Shown here: positions 24,748 to 31,852 of the stretch, one piece after another
How the letters are laid out: every line of letters starts with the position of its first letter
Position numbering within the stretch: the stretch's first letter is position 1
Origin: JACZQZ01 sp046756945
Lineage (GTDB): Bacteria > Pseudomonadota > Alphaproteobacteria > Rhodospirillales > 2-02-FULL-58-16
Length of the DNA: 31,852 nucleotides
Direction: 5' to 3'
NCBI GenBank assembly: GCA_046756945.1
Contig: JBHHXI010000015.1
Span: 1-31,852 of the forward strand
The notes under the pieces: generated by a model
The model's database searches: none
The model's input: only the letters and a program-made list of their open reading frames with translations
What the model was told of the DNA's origin: nothing
Translations under genes and position numbers: made by a program

Positions 24748-25992
24748 GTGTTTTCGGCTTTCGAATGGATGATGGCCATGCGCTACCTGCGGGCGCGCCG
24801 CCAGGAGGGGTTTATCTCCGTCATCGCGTGGTTTTCCCTGCTTGGCATCGCGCTTGGGGTGGCGACCCTGATCATCGTCATGGCGGTGATGAACGGCTTC
24901 CGCCAGGAGCTCATGACCCGCATCCTGGGCATCAACGGACATTTGAGCGTCTACGGCTCGACGAATACGCTTACCGGGTTCGATCCCCTGGCCGAAAAGG
25001 TACGCAAGGTTCCCGGCGTCGTCACCGTCACCCCCATCATCGAACGCCAGGTGATGGCGACCGCCAAGGGCGTGGCCAGGGGCGCGGTGGTGCGCGGCCT
25101 GAGGGTGCGGGATCTTGCCGGGCGCTCCGCCATCGCCGAAAACATCGTTTCCGGCTCCCTGGACGATTTCAAAGGGGATGACGTGGCGATCGTCGGCACC
25201 CGCCTGGCGAGCCTGCTGGGACTGCGCGTCGGCGACAGGATCACGCTCATCTCCCCCAAGGGCACCGTCACCGTCTTCGGCACGGTGCCGCGCATGCGCG
25301 CCTATCGCATCGCCGCCACCTTCGAGATCGGCATGTACGAGTACGATTCGGGTTTCGTCTTCCTGCCCCTGAAGGCGGCCCAGGTGTACTTCCGCCTGCC
25401 CGCGGCGGTGACCAACCTGGAGGTGTTCGTCGAGGACCCCGACCGGGCGACCGCCGTCGGCAGGGACATCCTGAAGGCCATCGGCGGCAAGGGCCGCGTC
25501 CACGATTGGCAGCAGGCCAACGCCAGCTTCTTCAACGCCATCCGGGTCGAACGCAACGTCATGTTCCTGATTCTCACCCTCATCATCGTGGTGGCGGCGT
25601 TCAACATCATCTCCAGCATGATCATGCTGGTCAAAGACAAGGGCCGCGACATCGCCATCCTGCGCACCATGGGCGCGACGAAAGGCACCATCATGCGCAT
25701 CTTCTTCCTCAGCGGCGCCAGCGTGGGCATCATCGGCACCATGGCCGGACTTATCCTCGGCCTGGCCTTTACCCAGAACATCGAAACCATCCGGCAGTGG
25801 ATCCAGGGACTCACCGGGACCGAGCTGTTCGCCGCCGAAATCTACTTCCTCTCCCAGCTTCCGGCGGTGGCGGACCCGGCGGAGGTGGCGGCGGTGGTGC
25901 TCATGGGCCTGGGGCTGTCGTTCCTGGCCACGTTGTATCCGTCGTGGCGGGCGGCGCGCATCGATCCGGCGGAGGCGCTGCGCTATGAGTGA
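24748..25992 (+). CDS. lolC: Lipoprotein-releasing system permease LolC/LolE
   Basis: Inner-membrane permease (414 aa) of the LolCDE ABC transporter, which extracts outer-membrane-destined lipoproteins and passes them to LolA. It has one membrane helix at about 22-47 (FISVIAWFSLLGIALGVAT), a large periplasmic domain and three C-terminal helices with the FtsX-like segment ILRTMGATKGTIMRIFFLSG. The GTG start gives the family N-terminus (FEWMMAMRYLRARRQEGFIS) and follows GAGAGGG. Only one permease gene is here, as is usual in alphaproteobacteria. The end overlaps lolD by 8 nt. Confidence 0.95.
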   Translation: MFSAFEWMMAMRYLRARRQEGFISVIAWFSLLGIALGVATLIIVMAVMNGFRQELMTRILGINGHLSVYGSTNTLTGFDPLAEKVRKVPGVVTVTPIIERQVMATAKGVARGAVVRGLRVRDLAGRSAIAENIVSGSLDDFKGDDVAIVGTRLASLLGLRVGDRITLISPKGTVTVFGTVPRMRAYRIAATFEIGMYEYDSGFVFLPLKAAQVYFRLPAAVTNLEVFVEDPDRATAVGRDILKAIGGKGRVHDWQQANASFFNAIRVERNVMFLILTLIIVVAAFNIISSMIMLVKDKGRDIAILRTMGATKGTIMRIFFLSGASVGIIGTMAGLILGLAFTQNIETIRQWIQGLTGTELFAAEIYFLSQLPAVADPAEVAAVVLMGLGLSFLATLYPSWRAARIDPAEALRYE

Positions 25993-26665
25993 ACCGGTGC
26001 TCGCGCTGGGCGGCGTGGCGCGCACCTTCCAGCAGGGGCGGACGACCCTGGACGTGCTGCGCGGCGTCGATCTGGACCTGCGCGAAGGCGAGATCGTGGC
26101 CCTGGTCGGGCCGTCCGGGGCCGGCAAGTCGACGCTTCTCCATATCGCCGGACTCCTGGAGAAGCCCGACGCCGGCGAGGTGTCGATCTGCGGCGAATCC
26201 AGCCGCATCTTCGACGACGACGCGCGGACCCGCATGCGCCGCCACAACATCGGCTTCGTTTACCAGTACCACCATCTGCTGCCCGAGTTTTCCGCCCTGG
26301 AGAACATCTTCATCCCCCAGATCATCGCCGGGCTCGATCGCGACCAGGCGCGCGCCCGGGCCATGGAGCTGCTGCAATGGCTGGACCTGAGCGACCGCGC
26401 CAGCCACCGCCCCGGCAGGCTGTCGGGCGGCGAGCAGCAGCGGGTCGCCATCGCCCGCGCCCTTGCCAATGCGCCCAAGCTTTTGCTCGCCGACGAGCCC
26501 ACCGGCAACCTGGACCCGGGCACGGCGGGGGACGTGTTCTCCGTCTTGCTTCGGCTGACCCGCGGCGCCGGGCTCGCCGCCCTGGTCGCCACCCACAATC
26601 CGACCCTGGCGGCGCGGACGGATCGCACCGTGCGCCTCGAGGACGGCGTGCTGGTGACGGAATGA
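25985..26665 (+). CDS. lolD: Lipoprotein-releasing system ATP-binding protein LolD
   Basis: ABC ATPase (226 aa) that powers LolC/E. Walker A is GPSGAGKST, the Q-loop lies near VYQYHHLLPEFSALEN (a LolD-type sequence), the signature is LSGGEQQR, Walker B is LLLADEPTGNLD, and the switch histidine is in ATHNPTLA. The start lies inside the end of lolC, so the two are translationally coupled. Confidence 0.97.
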   Translation: MSEPVLALGGVARTFQQGRTTLDVLRGVDLDLREGEIVALVGPSGAGKSTLLHIAGLLEKPDAGEVSICGESSRIFDDDARTRMRRHNIGFVYQYHHLLPEFSALENIFIPQIIAGLDRDQARARAMELLQWLDLSDRASHRPGRLSGGEQQRVAIARALANAPKLLLADEPTGNLDPGTAGDVFSVLLRLTRGAGLAALVATHNPTLAARTDRTVRLEDGVLVTE

Positions 26666-26681
26666 CGCGGCGGCGCCGACT

Positions 26682-27122
26682 GTGAAGAAGCGGCACAGAA
26701 CCCCGGGCCGGTGTCATTGTGGAAACATCCGCTTCGAATTCGACTCCGGCGTCCCCCGTTCCGAGCTTCCGGTCCGGGTATGCGGGTGCGCCTTCTGCAT
26801 CCGCCACGGCGCCCGCTACACCTCTGACCCCGGCGGCGCGGTCAATGTCGAGGTCGACGACGGGAGCCTCGTCCAGCGCTACGCCTTCGGTCACCGGACG
26901 GCGGAATTCATTCTCTGCCGCCGGTGCGGGTGCGTGCCTCTGGCGACGTCGGTCATCGACGGCCATACGTATGCGATCATCAACATCAACGTGACCGACG
27001 ACCCGGACGCGTTTTCGCGCCCCGCCACCTCCTTCGATTACGACGGGGAAACGGTGGATCGGCGCCTGGCGCGGCGCGAGGAGAACTGGATCGGGACGGT
27101 GACCATGCCGGCCTGTGGGTAA
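26682..27122 (+). CDS. GFA (CENP-V/glutathione-dependent formaldehyde-activating) family zinc protein
   Basis: 146-aa protein with the cysteine pattern of the GFA/Mss4-like zinc fold: C11 and C13 (GRCHCGNI), C34, C36 and C39 (VCGCAFC), and C79, C82 and C84 (LCRRCGC). Founding members bind glutathione and promote formaldehyde adduct formation, but most family members have no tested role, so only the fold is called. The start is a GTG with no good ribosome-binding site. It begins 16 nt after lolD, and its TAA stop lies inside a DnaA-box-like sequence. Confidence 0.85.
   Translation: MKKRHRTPGRCHCGNIRFEFDSGVPRSELPVRVCGCAFCIRHGARYTSDPGGAVNVEVDDGSLVQRYAFGHRTAEFILCRRCGCVPLATSVIDGHTYAIININVTDDPDAFSRPATSFDYDGETVDRRLARREENWIGTVTMPACG
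27114..27122 (-). promoter_or_regulatory. DnaA box-like site (8 of 9)
   Basis: The minus strand reads TTACCCACA, one mismatch from the DnaA box TTATCCACA. It overlaps the stop codon of the GFA gene and lies 19 bp from the perfect box at 27133 in the same orientation. Confidence 0.4.
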
Positions 27123-27132
27123 GCCAATTTCT

Positions 27133-27141
27133 TGTGGATAA
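27133..27141 (-). promoter_or_regulatory. Perfect DnaA box upstream of dnaE
   Basis: The minus strand reads TTATCCACA, an exact DnaA consensus box, 59 bp before the dnaE start codon in the short gap behind the GFA gene. Together with the near-box at 27114 it suggests DnaA binding near the dnaE promoter. Confidence 0.55.
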
Positions 27142-27200
27142 CCCGGTGACTACCCCCACATCCTGATGACTCTCGGGATCGGCTGTGGAATCCTTGCCCC

Positions 27201-30200
27201 ATGGCCCACGCCGACTTCGTTCACCTGCGCGTTCATTCCGCCTATTCCCTCGCCGAAGGTGCGATCCACGTCAAGGATCTGGTGACGCTCAGCCGTGACG
27301 CGCGCATGCCGGCGGTGGCCGTCACCGACACCAACAACCTTTTCGGCGCGCTCGAGTTCTCGTCCGCCTGCGCGGCGGCCGGCGTGCAACCGATCATCGG
27401 GTGCCAGCTGAGCATCGCGCGCGAGGAAATCAGGGCCGGCCGGCGCAACGGGGAACGGGCCGAAACGGACGCCCTAATACTGTTGGTCCAGGACGAGGGC
27501 GGGTACCGCAACCTGCTCAAACTGCTCAGCCAGGCCTATCTCAACGCCGACGACCCGAAAGTTTCCCTGGCCGCCCTGGAGGAGCGCGGCGACGGCCTCA
27601 TCGCGCTTACCGGCGGGCCGGCCGGGCCCGTGGGCGCGCTCCTCGCCGAAGGGCAGGGCGCGGCGGCGGAGGCCGTCCTCAAGCGCCTGGCCGGGGCGTT
27701 TCCGGGACGGCTGTACGTGGAGCTCCAGCGCCACGGACTGGACGGCGAAGAGTCGACCGAGCCGGCGCTCCTCGATCTCGCCTATGCGCATGATCTGCCC
27801 CTGGTCGCCACCAACGAGGCCTTCTTTGCCACCCGGGACATGTACGAGGCCCACGACGCCCTCATCTGCATCGCCGGGGGCGCCTATCTGTCGCAGACCG
27901 ACCGCCGCCGCCTGACCGCCGAGCATTTCTTCAAGGGGGCGGAGGAGATGCGGGCCCTGTTCGCCGACCTGCCCGAGGCGGTGGACAACACCCTGGTCGT
28001 CGCCCGGCGCTGCGCCTTCATGGTGCGCACGACGGAACCCAACCTGCCGGCCTACGATTGCGGCGCGGCGCGCAGCGAAGAGGACGAGCTGCGCGCCCAG
28101 GCGCTGAGCGGCCTGGAAATGCGCCTGCGGAAGCAGGTGTGGACGGCGGACCTGCCGGAAACCGACCGCGAGGACATGGCCCGGCCCTACCGGGAACGCC
28201 TGGACTACGAACTCAAGGTCATCCTGGAAATGGGCTATGCGGGCTATTTCCTCATCGTCGCCGACTTCATCCGCTGGGCCAAGGACCAGGGCATTCCCGT
28301 GGGCCCGGGGCGGGGCTCGGGGGCCGGTTCCGTGGTCGCCTGGGCGTTGACGATCACGGACCTGGATCCGCTCCGTTTCGGGCTCCTGTTCGAGCGCTTC
28401 CTGAACCCCGAGCGCGTTTCCATGCCCGACTTCGACATCGACTTCTGCCAGGAGCGCCGGGACGAGGTCATCCGCTACGTGCAGGATAAGTACGGCCACG
28501 GCCACGTCGCCCAGATCATCACCTTCGGCAAGCTGCAGGCGCGCGCCGTCCTGCGCGACGTCGGCCGGGTCCTGGAGATGCCCTATTCCCTGGTCGACCG
28601 CATCTGCAAGCTGGTGCCCTTCAATCCCGCCGATCCGGTCACCCTGGACCGGGCCATCGCCGCCGAGCCCGAGTTCCGCCGGATGGTGGAAAGCGACGAG
28701 GCCGTTTCCCGGCTTGTCGGTATCGCCCGCCGGCTGGAGGGGCTGTATCGCCACGCCTCCACCCACGCCGCCGGCCTGGTCATCGGCGACCGTCCGCTGG
28801 ACGAGCTGATCCCGCTATACCGCGACCCGCGCTCGGACATGCCGGTGACCGGCTTCAGCATGAAATACGTGGAATCGTCGGGGCTGGTGAAGTTCGATTT
28901 TCTCGGCCTCAAGACCCTGACCGTCTTGGCCAAGGCCGTGGAACTGGTCGGCGAACGGGGCATCGACATCGACCTCTCGACTCTGCCCCTGGACGACACG
29001 CCTACCTTCGAGATGCTGGGGCGCGGCGAGACCACCGGCGTGTTCCAGTTGGAAAGCACCGGCATGCGCGAGGTGCTGCGCAAGCTCAGGCTCGACACCT
29101 TCGAGGACATCATCGCCGTGGTCGCGCTCTACCGCCCGGGGCCCATGGAGAACATCCCCAGTTACATCAAACGCAAGCGCGGCGAGGAAAAACCTGACTA
29201 TCTGCACCCGACGCTGGAAGGCATCCTCAAGGAAACCTTCGGCATCATGATCTACCAGGAACAGGTCATGCAGATCGCCCAGGAATTGTCCGGCTTCACC
29301 CTCGGCCACGCCGACCTTCTGCGCCGCGCCATGGGCAAGAAGATCAAGTCGGAAATGGCCGAGCAGCGCCAGTCCTTCGTCGACGGCGCCAAGGCGCGCG
29401 GGGTGCCCGCGGCCAAGGCCTCCGACATCTTCGAGCAGGTGGCCAAGTTCGCCGGCTACGGCTTCAACAAGTCCCACGCCGCCGCCTATGCGGTGGTCGC
29501 CTACCAGACGGCCTACATGAAGGCCAATTATCCGGTCGAGTTCCTGGCTGCCTCCATGACCATGGACATCCACAACACCGACAAGCTGGGCGCCTTCCGC
29601 CACGAACTGGCGCACCTGGGGGTGGCGCTGCTGCCCCCCGACATCAACGCGTCCGGCGCGGTATTCACCGTCGAGCGCGACGGCGCCGGCCCGGGGGCCA
29701 TCCGATACGCGCTGGCCGCGGTCAAGAACGTCGGCGAGGCGGCCATGGAATCGGTGGTCGCCGAGCGCCGGGCGAACGGTCCGTTCAAGGACCTGTTCGA
29801 CTTCGCCGGGCGCCTGAATCCCAAGGCCGTCAACAGGCGGCAACTGGAAAACCTCGCCCGGGCGGGCGCCTTCGACGGCCTCGATCCCAACCGCAGGCAG
29901 GTTTTCGACGGCATCGACGTCCTCTTGCGCCGTGCCAGCGCCGCGGCCCATGACCGGGACAGCGACCAGATCGGCCTGTTCGGCGACGACGCGGCGCCGG
30001 TGCCCGCGGATTCCCTGCCGCAGGTCCCGGACTGGGCGGACATCGAGCGCCTGAACCATGAATCCGAGGCCGTCGGATTTTACCTTTCCGCCCATCCCCT
30101 GGACGGTTTTGCCAAGCGCCTCGAGCGCCTGAAAGTGCGCCGCTGCGTCGACGTGCTCGGCGAAGGCCGCTCGGGGTCCGTCAACATGGCGGGAACGGTG

Positions 30201-30656
30201 ATCTCCAAGAAGGAGCGCACCTCTGGCCAGGGTAACCGCTATGCCTTCGTGCGGTTCTCGGACACCTCCGGCGTGTTCGAGGCGACGGTGTTTTCCGAGC
30301 TCCTGAGCGCGTCCAGGGACCTGCTCGAGGTCGGCAAATCCCTGTTCATCCGCGCCAACGTCCAGTTCGAAGGGGGTTCGGCCCGCTTCACCGTGCAGGC
30401 CGTGGAGCCGCTGGATGGGGCGGCCGCCGGCGCGGCGCCGGGAGCCGTCGTCATCGTCGAGTCGGCGGAACCCCTGGGCCGCCTGCACGATGTACTGATG
30501 CGCCAGGGCAAGGGCAGGGGGCGGGTGAAGCTGGTCTCCAGGATCGATGCGGCGACCGAGGTCGAGATCGACCTGCCCGGCGGTTTCGCGGTGTCGCCGG
30601 CGGTGCTGCGCACCCTCAGGGACATCCCCGGCATCGTGGACGTGCGGGAGATGTGA
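27201..30656 (+). CDS. dnaE: DNA polymerase III subunit alpha
   Basis: Replicative polymerase of the C family (1151 aa). The order is an N-terminal PHP domain (from FVHLRVHSAYSLAEG), the palm with GPGRGSGAGSVVAW and the catalytic aspartates D410 and D412 in PDFDIDFCQ, then YRPGPMENIPSYIKRKRGEE, a helix-hairpin-helix/beta-binding region, and the OB fold near the C-terminus (VNMAGTVISKKERTS). The PHP metal residues are degenerate (HLRVHS and TDTNNL instead of HxH and TDHGN). It therefore probably lacks intrinsic proofreading, like the E. coli enzyme, and would depend on a DnaQ-type subunit. No strong ribosome-binding site is visible before the ATG. Confidence 0.97.
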   Translation: MAHADFVHLRVHSAYSLAEGAIHVKDLVTLSRDARMPAVAVTDTNNLFGALEFSSACAAAGVQPIIGCQLSIAREEIRAGRRNGERAETDALILLVQDEGGYRNLLKLLSQAYLNADDPKVSLAALEERGDGLIALTGGPAGPVGALLAEGQGAAAEAVLKRLAGAFPGRLYVELQRHGLDGEESTEPALLDLAYAHDLPLVATNEAFFATRDMYEAHDALICIAGGAYLSQTDRRRLTAEHFFKGAEEMRALFADLPEAVDNTLVVARRCAFMVRTTEPNLPAYDCGAARSEEDELRAQALSGLEMRLRKQVWTADLPETDREDMARPYRERLDYELKVILEMGYAGYFLIVADFIRWAKDQGIPVGPGRGSGAGSVVAWALTITDLDPLRFGLLFERFLNPERVSMPDFDIDFCQERRDEVIRYVQDKYGHGHVAQIITFGKLQARAVLRDVGRVLEMPYSLVDRICKLVPFNPADPVTLDRAIAAEPEFRRMVESDEAVSRLVGIARRLEGLYRHASTHAAGLVIGDRPLDELIPLYRDPRSDMPVTGFSMKYVESSGLVKFDFLGLKTLTVLAKAVELVGERGIDIDLSTLPLDDTPTFEMLGRGETTGVFQLESTGMREVLRKLRLDTFEDIIAVVALYRPGPMENIPSYIKRKRGEEKPDYLHPTLEGILKETFGIMIYQEQVMQIAQELSGFTLGHADLLRRAMGKKIKSEMAEQRQSFVDGAKARGVPAAKASDIFEQVAKFAGYGFNKSHAAAYAVVAYQTAYMKANYPVEFLAASMTMDIHNTDKLGAFRHELAHLGVALLPPDINASGAVFTVERDGAGPGAIRYALAAVKNVGEAAMESVVAERRANGPFKDLFDFAGRLNPKAVNRRQLENLARAGAFDGLDPNRRQVFDGIDVLLRRASAAAHDRDSDQIGLFGDDAAPVPADSLPQVPDWADIERLNHESEAVGFYLSAHPLDGFAKRLERLKVRRCVDVLGEGRSGSVNMAGTVISKKERTSGQGNRYAFVRFSDTSGVFEATVFSELLSASRDLLEVGKSLFIRANVQFEGGSARFTVQAVEPLDGAAAGAAPGAVVIVESAEPLGRLHDVLMRQGKGRGRVKLVSRIDAATEVEIDLPGGFAVSPAVLRTLRDIPGIVDVREM

Positions 30657-30697
30657 ATTCAGCCCGGCCGTCTTGCCGCGCCGGTCGTCGATTTACC

Positions 30698-30726
30698 TTG
30701 CATTTGGCCGCCCCGGACGGTATCAA
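30698..30726 (+). promoter_or_regulatory. Candidate rpsB promoter
   Basis: TTGCAT (30698-30703) and TATCAA (30721-30726) are separated by 17 bp, each matching the sigma70 consensus at four of six positions. The implied leader to rpsB is about 120 nt. Confidence 0.4.
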
Positions 30727-30757
30727 GCCGCGCGATTTCACACGCGGGCTTGCGGCC

Positions 30758-30777
30758 GCCGGCGCACATTCGCCGGC
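30758..30777 (+). promoter_or_regulatory. Hairpin in the rpsB leader
   Basis: GCCGGCG (30758-30764) and CGCCGGC (30771-30777) form a 7-bp G+C stem around the loop CACATT. A second weak stem, CCGGTCC/GGGCCGG, follows at about 30795-30810. Ribosomal-protein leaders often bind their own product, but no known S2-leader motif was recognised. Confidence 0.3.
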
Positions 30778-30851
30778 CGTGTCGCTCCGGTGTCCGGTCC
30801 TTGGGCCGGATGGGCGCCCGCGGAGGCCTAACCGGAGAAGGAACACGATCC

Positions 30852-31852
30852 ATGGCGTTACCGTCGTTTACCATGCGCCAGCTCCTGGAAGCCGGCGTGC
30901 ACTTCGGGCACAACACGCGGCGCTGGAACCCGAAGATGGCCCCCTATCTGTTCGGGGTCCGCAAACGCATCCACATCATCGACCTGCAGCAGACGGTGCC
31001 CCTTTTGCACCGCGCCATGGGGGCGGTGCGCGATACCGTTGCCGCGGGAGGGCGGGTGCTGTTCGTCGGCACCAAGCGGCAGGCGGGGGACAAGATCGCC
31101 GACGCCGCCAAGCGCTGCGGCCAGCACTACGTCAACCACCGCTGGCTCGGCGGCATGATGACCAACTGGCAGACAATCTCCAACTCGATCAAGCGTTTGC
31201 GCGAGCTGGATGAACAGCTGGCCGAGGAAAGCGTCGGCCTGACCAAGAAGGAGCTGCTCCACCTCACCCGCGAGCGCGACAAGCTGGACCGCGCCTTGGG
31301 CGGCATCAAGGAAATGGGCGGCCTGCCCGACGTGCTGTTCGTCATCGACACCTTGAAGGAGGCCATTGCCGTGGCCGAGGCCAAGAAGCTCGCCATCCCG
31401 GTGGTCGCCATCATCGACAGCAACAGCGATCCCGACGACATCGATTTTCCGGTGCCCGGCAACGACGATGCCATCCGTGCCATCGGCCTGTACTGCGACC
31501 TGATGGTGGGAGCGGTGCTCGACGGCATCCAGGCCGAAATGACGTCTACCGGCGTGGATGTGGGTGAATCCGAGGCCGCGCCCGTGGAACATCTGCCCGA
31601 CGCGGAACCGGCGGCGGCCAAGGCTGGAGCCGGGAAGCCGGCCGAACCCAAGGCCACTCCCGAAAAACCGGCAAAACCCGAAGCCGGGGCCGGGAAGCCG
31701 GCCAAGGCCGAGCCTGGGGCGGAAAAACCGGCCGAACCCAAAGCCGCCGCCGAAAAACCGACGGAACCCGAAGCCGCCGCCGGGAAACCGGCGAAAACCG
31801 AAGCCGCCCCCGAAAAACCGGCCGAACCCAAAGCCGCCCCCGAAAAGCCGGC
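30852..31852 (+). CDS. rpsB: 30S ribosomal protein S2, partial, with repetitive C-terminal extension
   Basis: S2 of the small ribosomal subunit. Family sequence begins at MRQLLEAGVHFGHNTRRWNPKM, with LFVGTKRQA, YVNHRWLGGMMTNW, DVLFVIDTLKEAIAV and IPVVAIIDSNSDPD in the expected order through about residue 232. The ATG follows GAAGGAAC; a second in-frame ATG eight residues in is an alternative. After about residue 245 the protein continues into an acidic/Ala-rich linker and then a Lys/Pro/Ala/Glu decapeptide repeat from codon 261, still open at the window end. S2 proteins normally end around 230-260 residues, so the tail is an added disordered extension. Confidence 0.96.
   Translation, partial: MALPSFTMRQLLEAGVHFGHNTRRWNPKMAPYLFGVRKRIHIIDLQQTVPLLHRAMGAVRDTVAAGGRVLFVGTKRQAGDKIADAAKRCGQHYVNHRWLGGMMTNWQTISNSIKRLRELDEQLAEESVGLTKKELLHLTRERDKLDRALGGIKEMGGLPDVLFVIDTLKEAIAVAEAKKLAIPVVAIIDSNSDPDDIDFPVPGNDDAIRAIGLYCDLMVGAVLDGIQAEMTSTGVDVGESEAAPVEHLPDAEPAAAKAGAGKPAEPKATPEKPAKPEAGAGKPAKAEPGAEKPAEPKAAAEKPTEPEAAAGKPAKTEAAPEKPAEPKAAPEKP
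31632..31852 (+). repeat. 30-bp tandem repeat array in the rpsB 3' part
   Basis: Seven full 30-bp units and part of an eighth run to the window edge, at 31632, 31662, 31692, 31722, 31752, 31782, 31812 and 31842. Each unit encodes a decapeptide of the form [GE]KP[AT][EK]x[KE]xxx, for example EKPAEPKAAP. The units have diverged but stay in frame. Confidence 0.9.

Noticed and set aside
27184..27192. Third possible DnaA box (TGTGGAATC) just before dnaE
   Set aside because: Only six of nine positions match the consensus, not distinguishable from chance.
1..31852. CRISPR arrays, insertion sequences, prophage genes, toxin-antitoxin or other defence systems
   Set aside because: No regularly spaced repeats of CRISPR type, no transposase or integrase motifs and no recognisable defence genes were seen on either strand.

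Overview
The window is a visibly G+C-rich stretch of bacterial chromosome that looks alphaproteobacterial, most likely Rhodospirillales-like. The grounds are the uninterrupted 14-gene nuoA-N cluster with an alphaproteobacterial-style NuoI and NuoG, and the downstream order birA-coaX-rnj-mce-DUF1467-proS-lolC-lolD-dnaE, which is a familiar alphaproteobacterial arrangement. The taxonomic call rests on recall of family sequences and gene order, not on a search. Almost every gene is on the + strand, and many are joined by stop/start overlaps (ATGA or TGATG).

Layout. 1-1174 (-): N-terminal part of a membrane PAS-domain sensor that runs off the left edge. 1175-1721: intergenic, with an AT-rich promoter-like part and short repeats. 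1722-1800: tRNA-Asp(GTC). 1872-16182: complete NADH:quinone oxidoreductase (complex I) operon, including a 23-codon upstream ORF whose stop overlaps the nuoJ start. 16179-20081: birA, coaX, rnj, mce and a DUF1467 membrane protein, tightly packed. 20101-20661: DNA-3-methyladenine glycosylase I. 20662-21068: non-coding, with a convincing minus-strand intrinsic terminator and a promoter-like element that together suggest a small RNA. 21069-22603: an FkbM-type methyltransferase and a secreted hypothetical protein. 22730-26665: proS (short form), a DJ-1/isonitrile-hydratase-like protein, and lolC and lolD. 26682-27122: GFA-family zinc protein. 27133-27200: short gap with DnaA boxes in front of dnaE (27201-30656). 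30852-end: rpsB, with a repetitive C-terminal extension that runs off the right edge.

The genes are mostly core functions: respiratory proton pumping, biotin and CoA cofactor supply, propionyl-CoA/methylmalonyl-CoA metabolism, RNA turnover, lipoprotein export, replication and translation. The less conserved insertions (tag, fkbM, the secreted hypothetical, the DJ-1-like gene, GFA) sit at the joints of this block.

I did not find a clearly new multi-gene system such as defence, mobile element, CRISPR or biosynthetic cluster. The observations most worth checking are the candidate small RNA at about 20700-20881 (-), the coupled upstream ORF before nuoJ, the DnaA-box pair before dnaE and the decapeptide-repeat tail on ribosomal protein S2.
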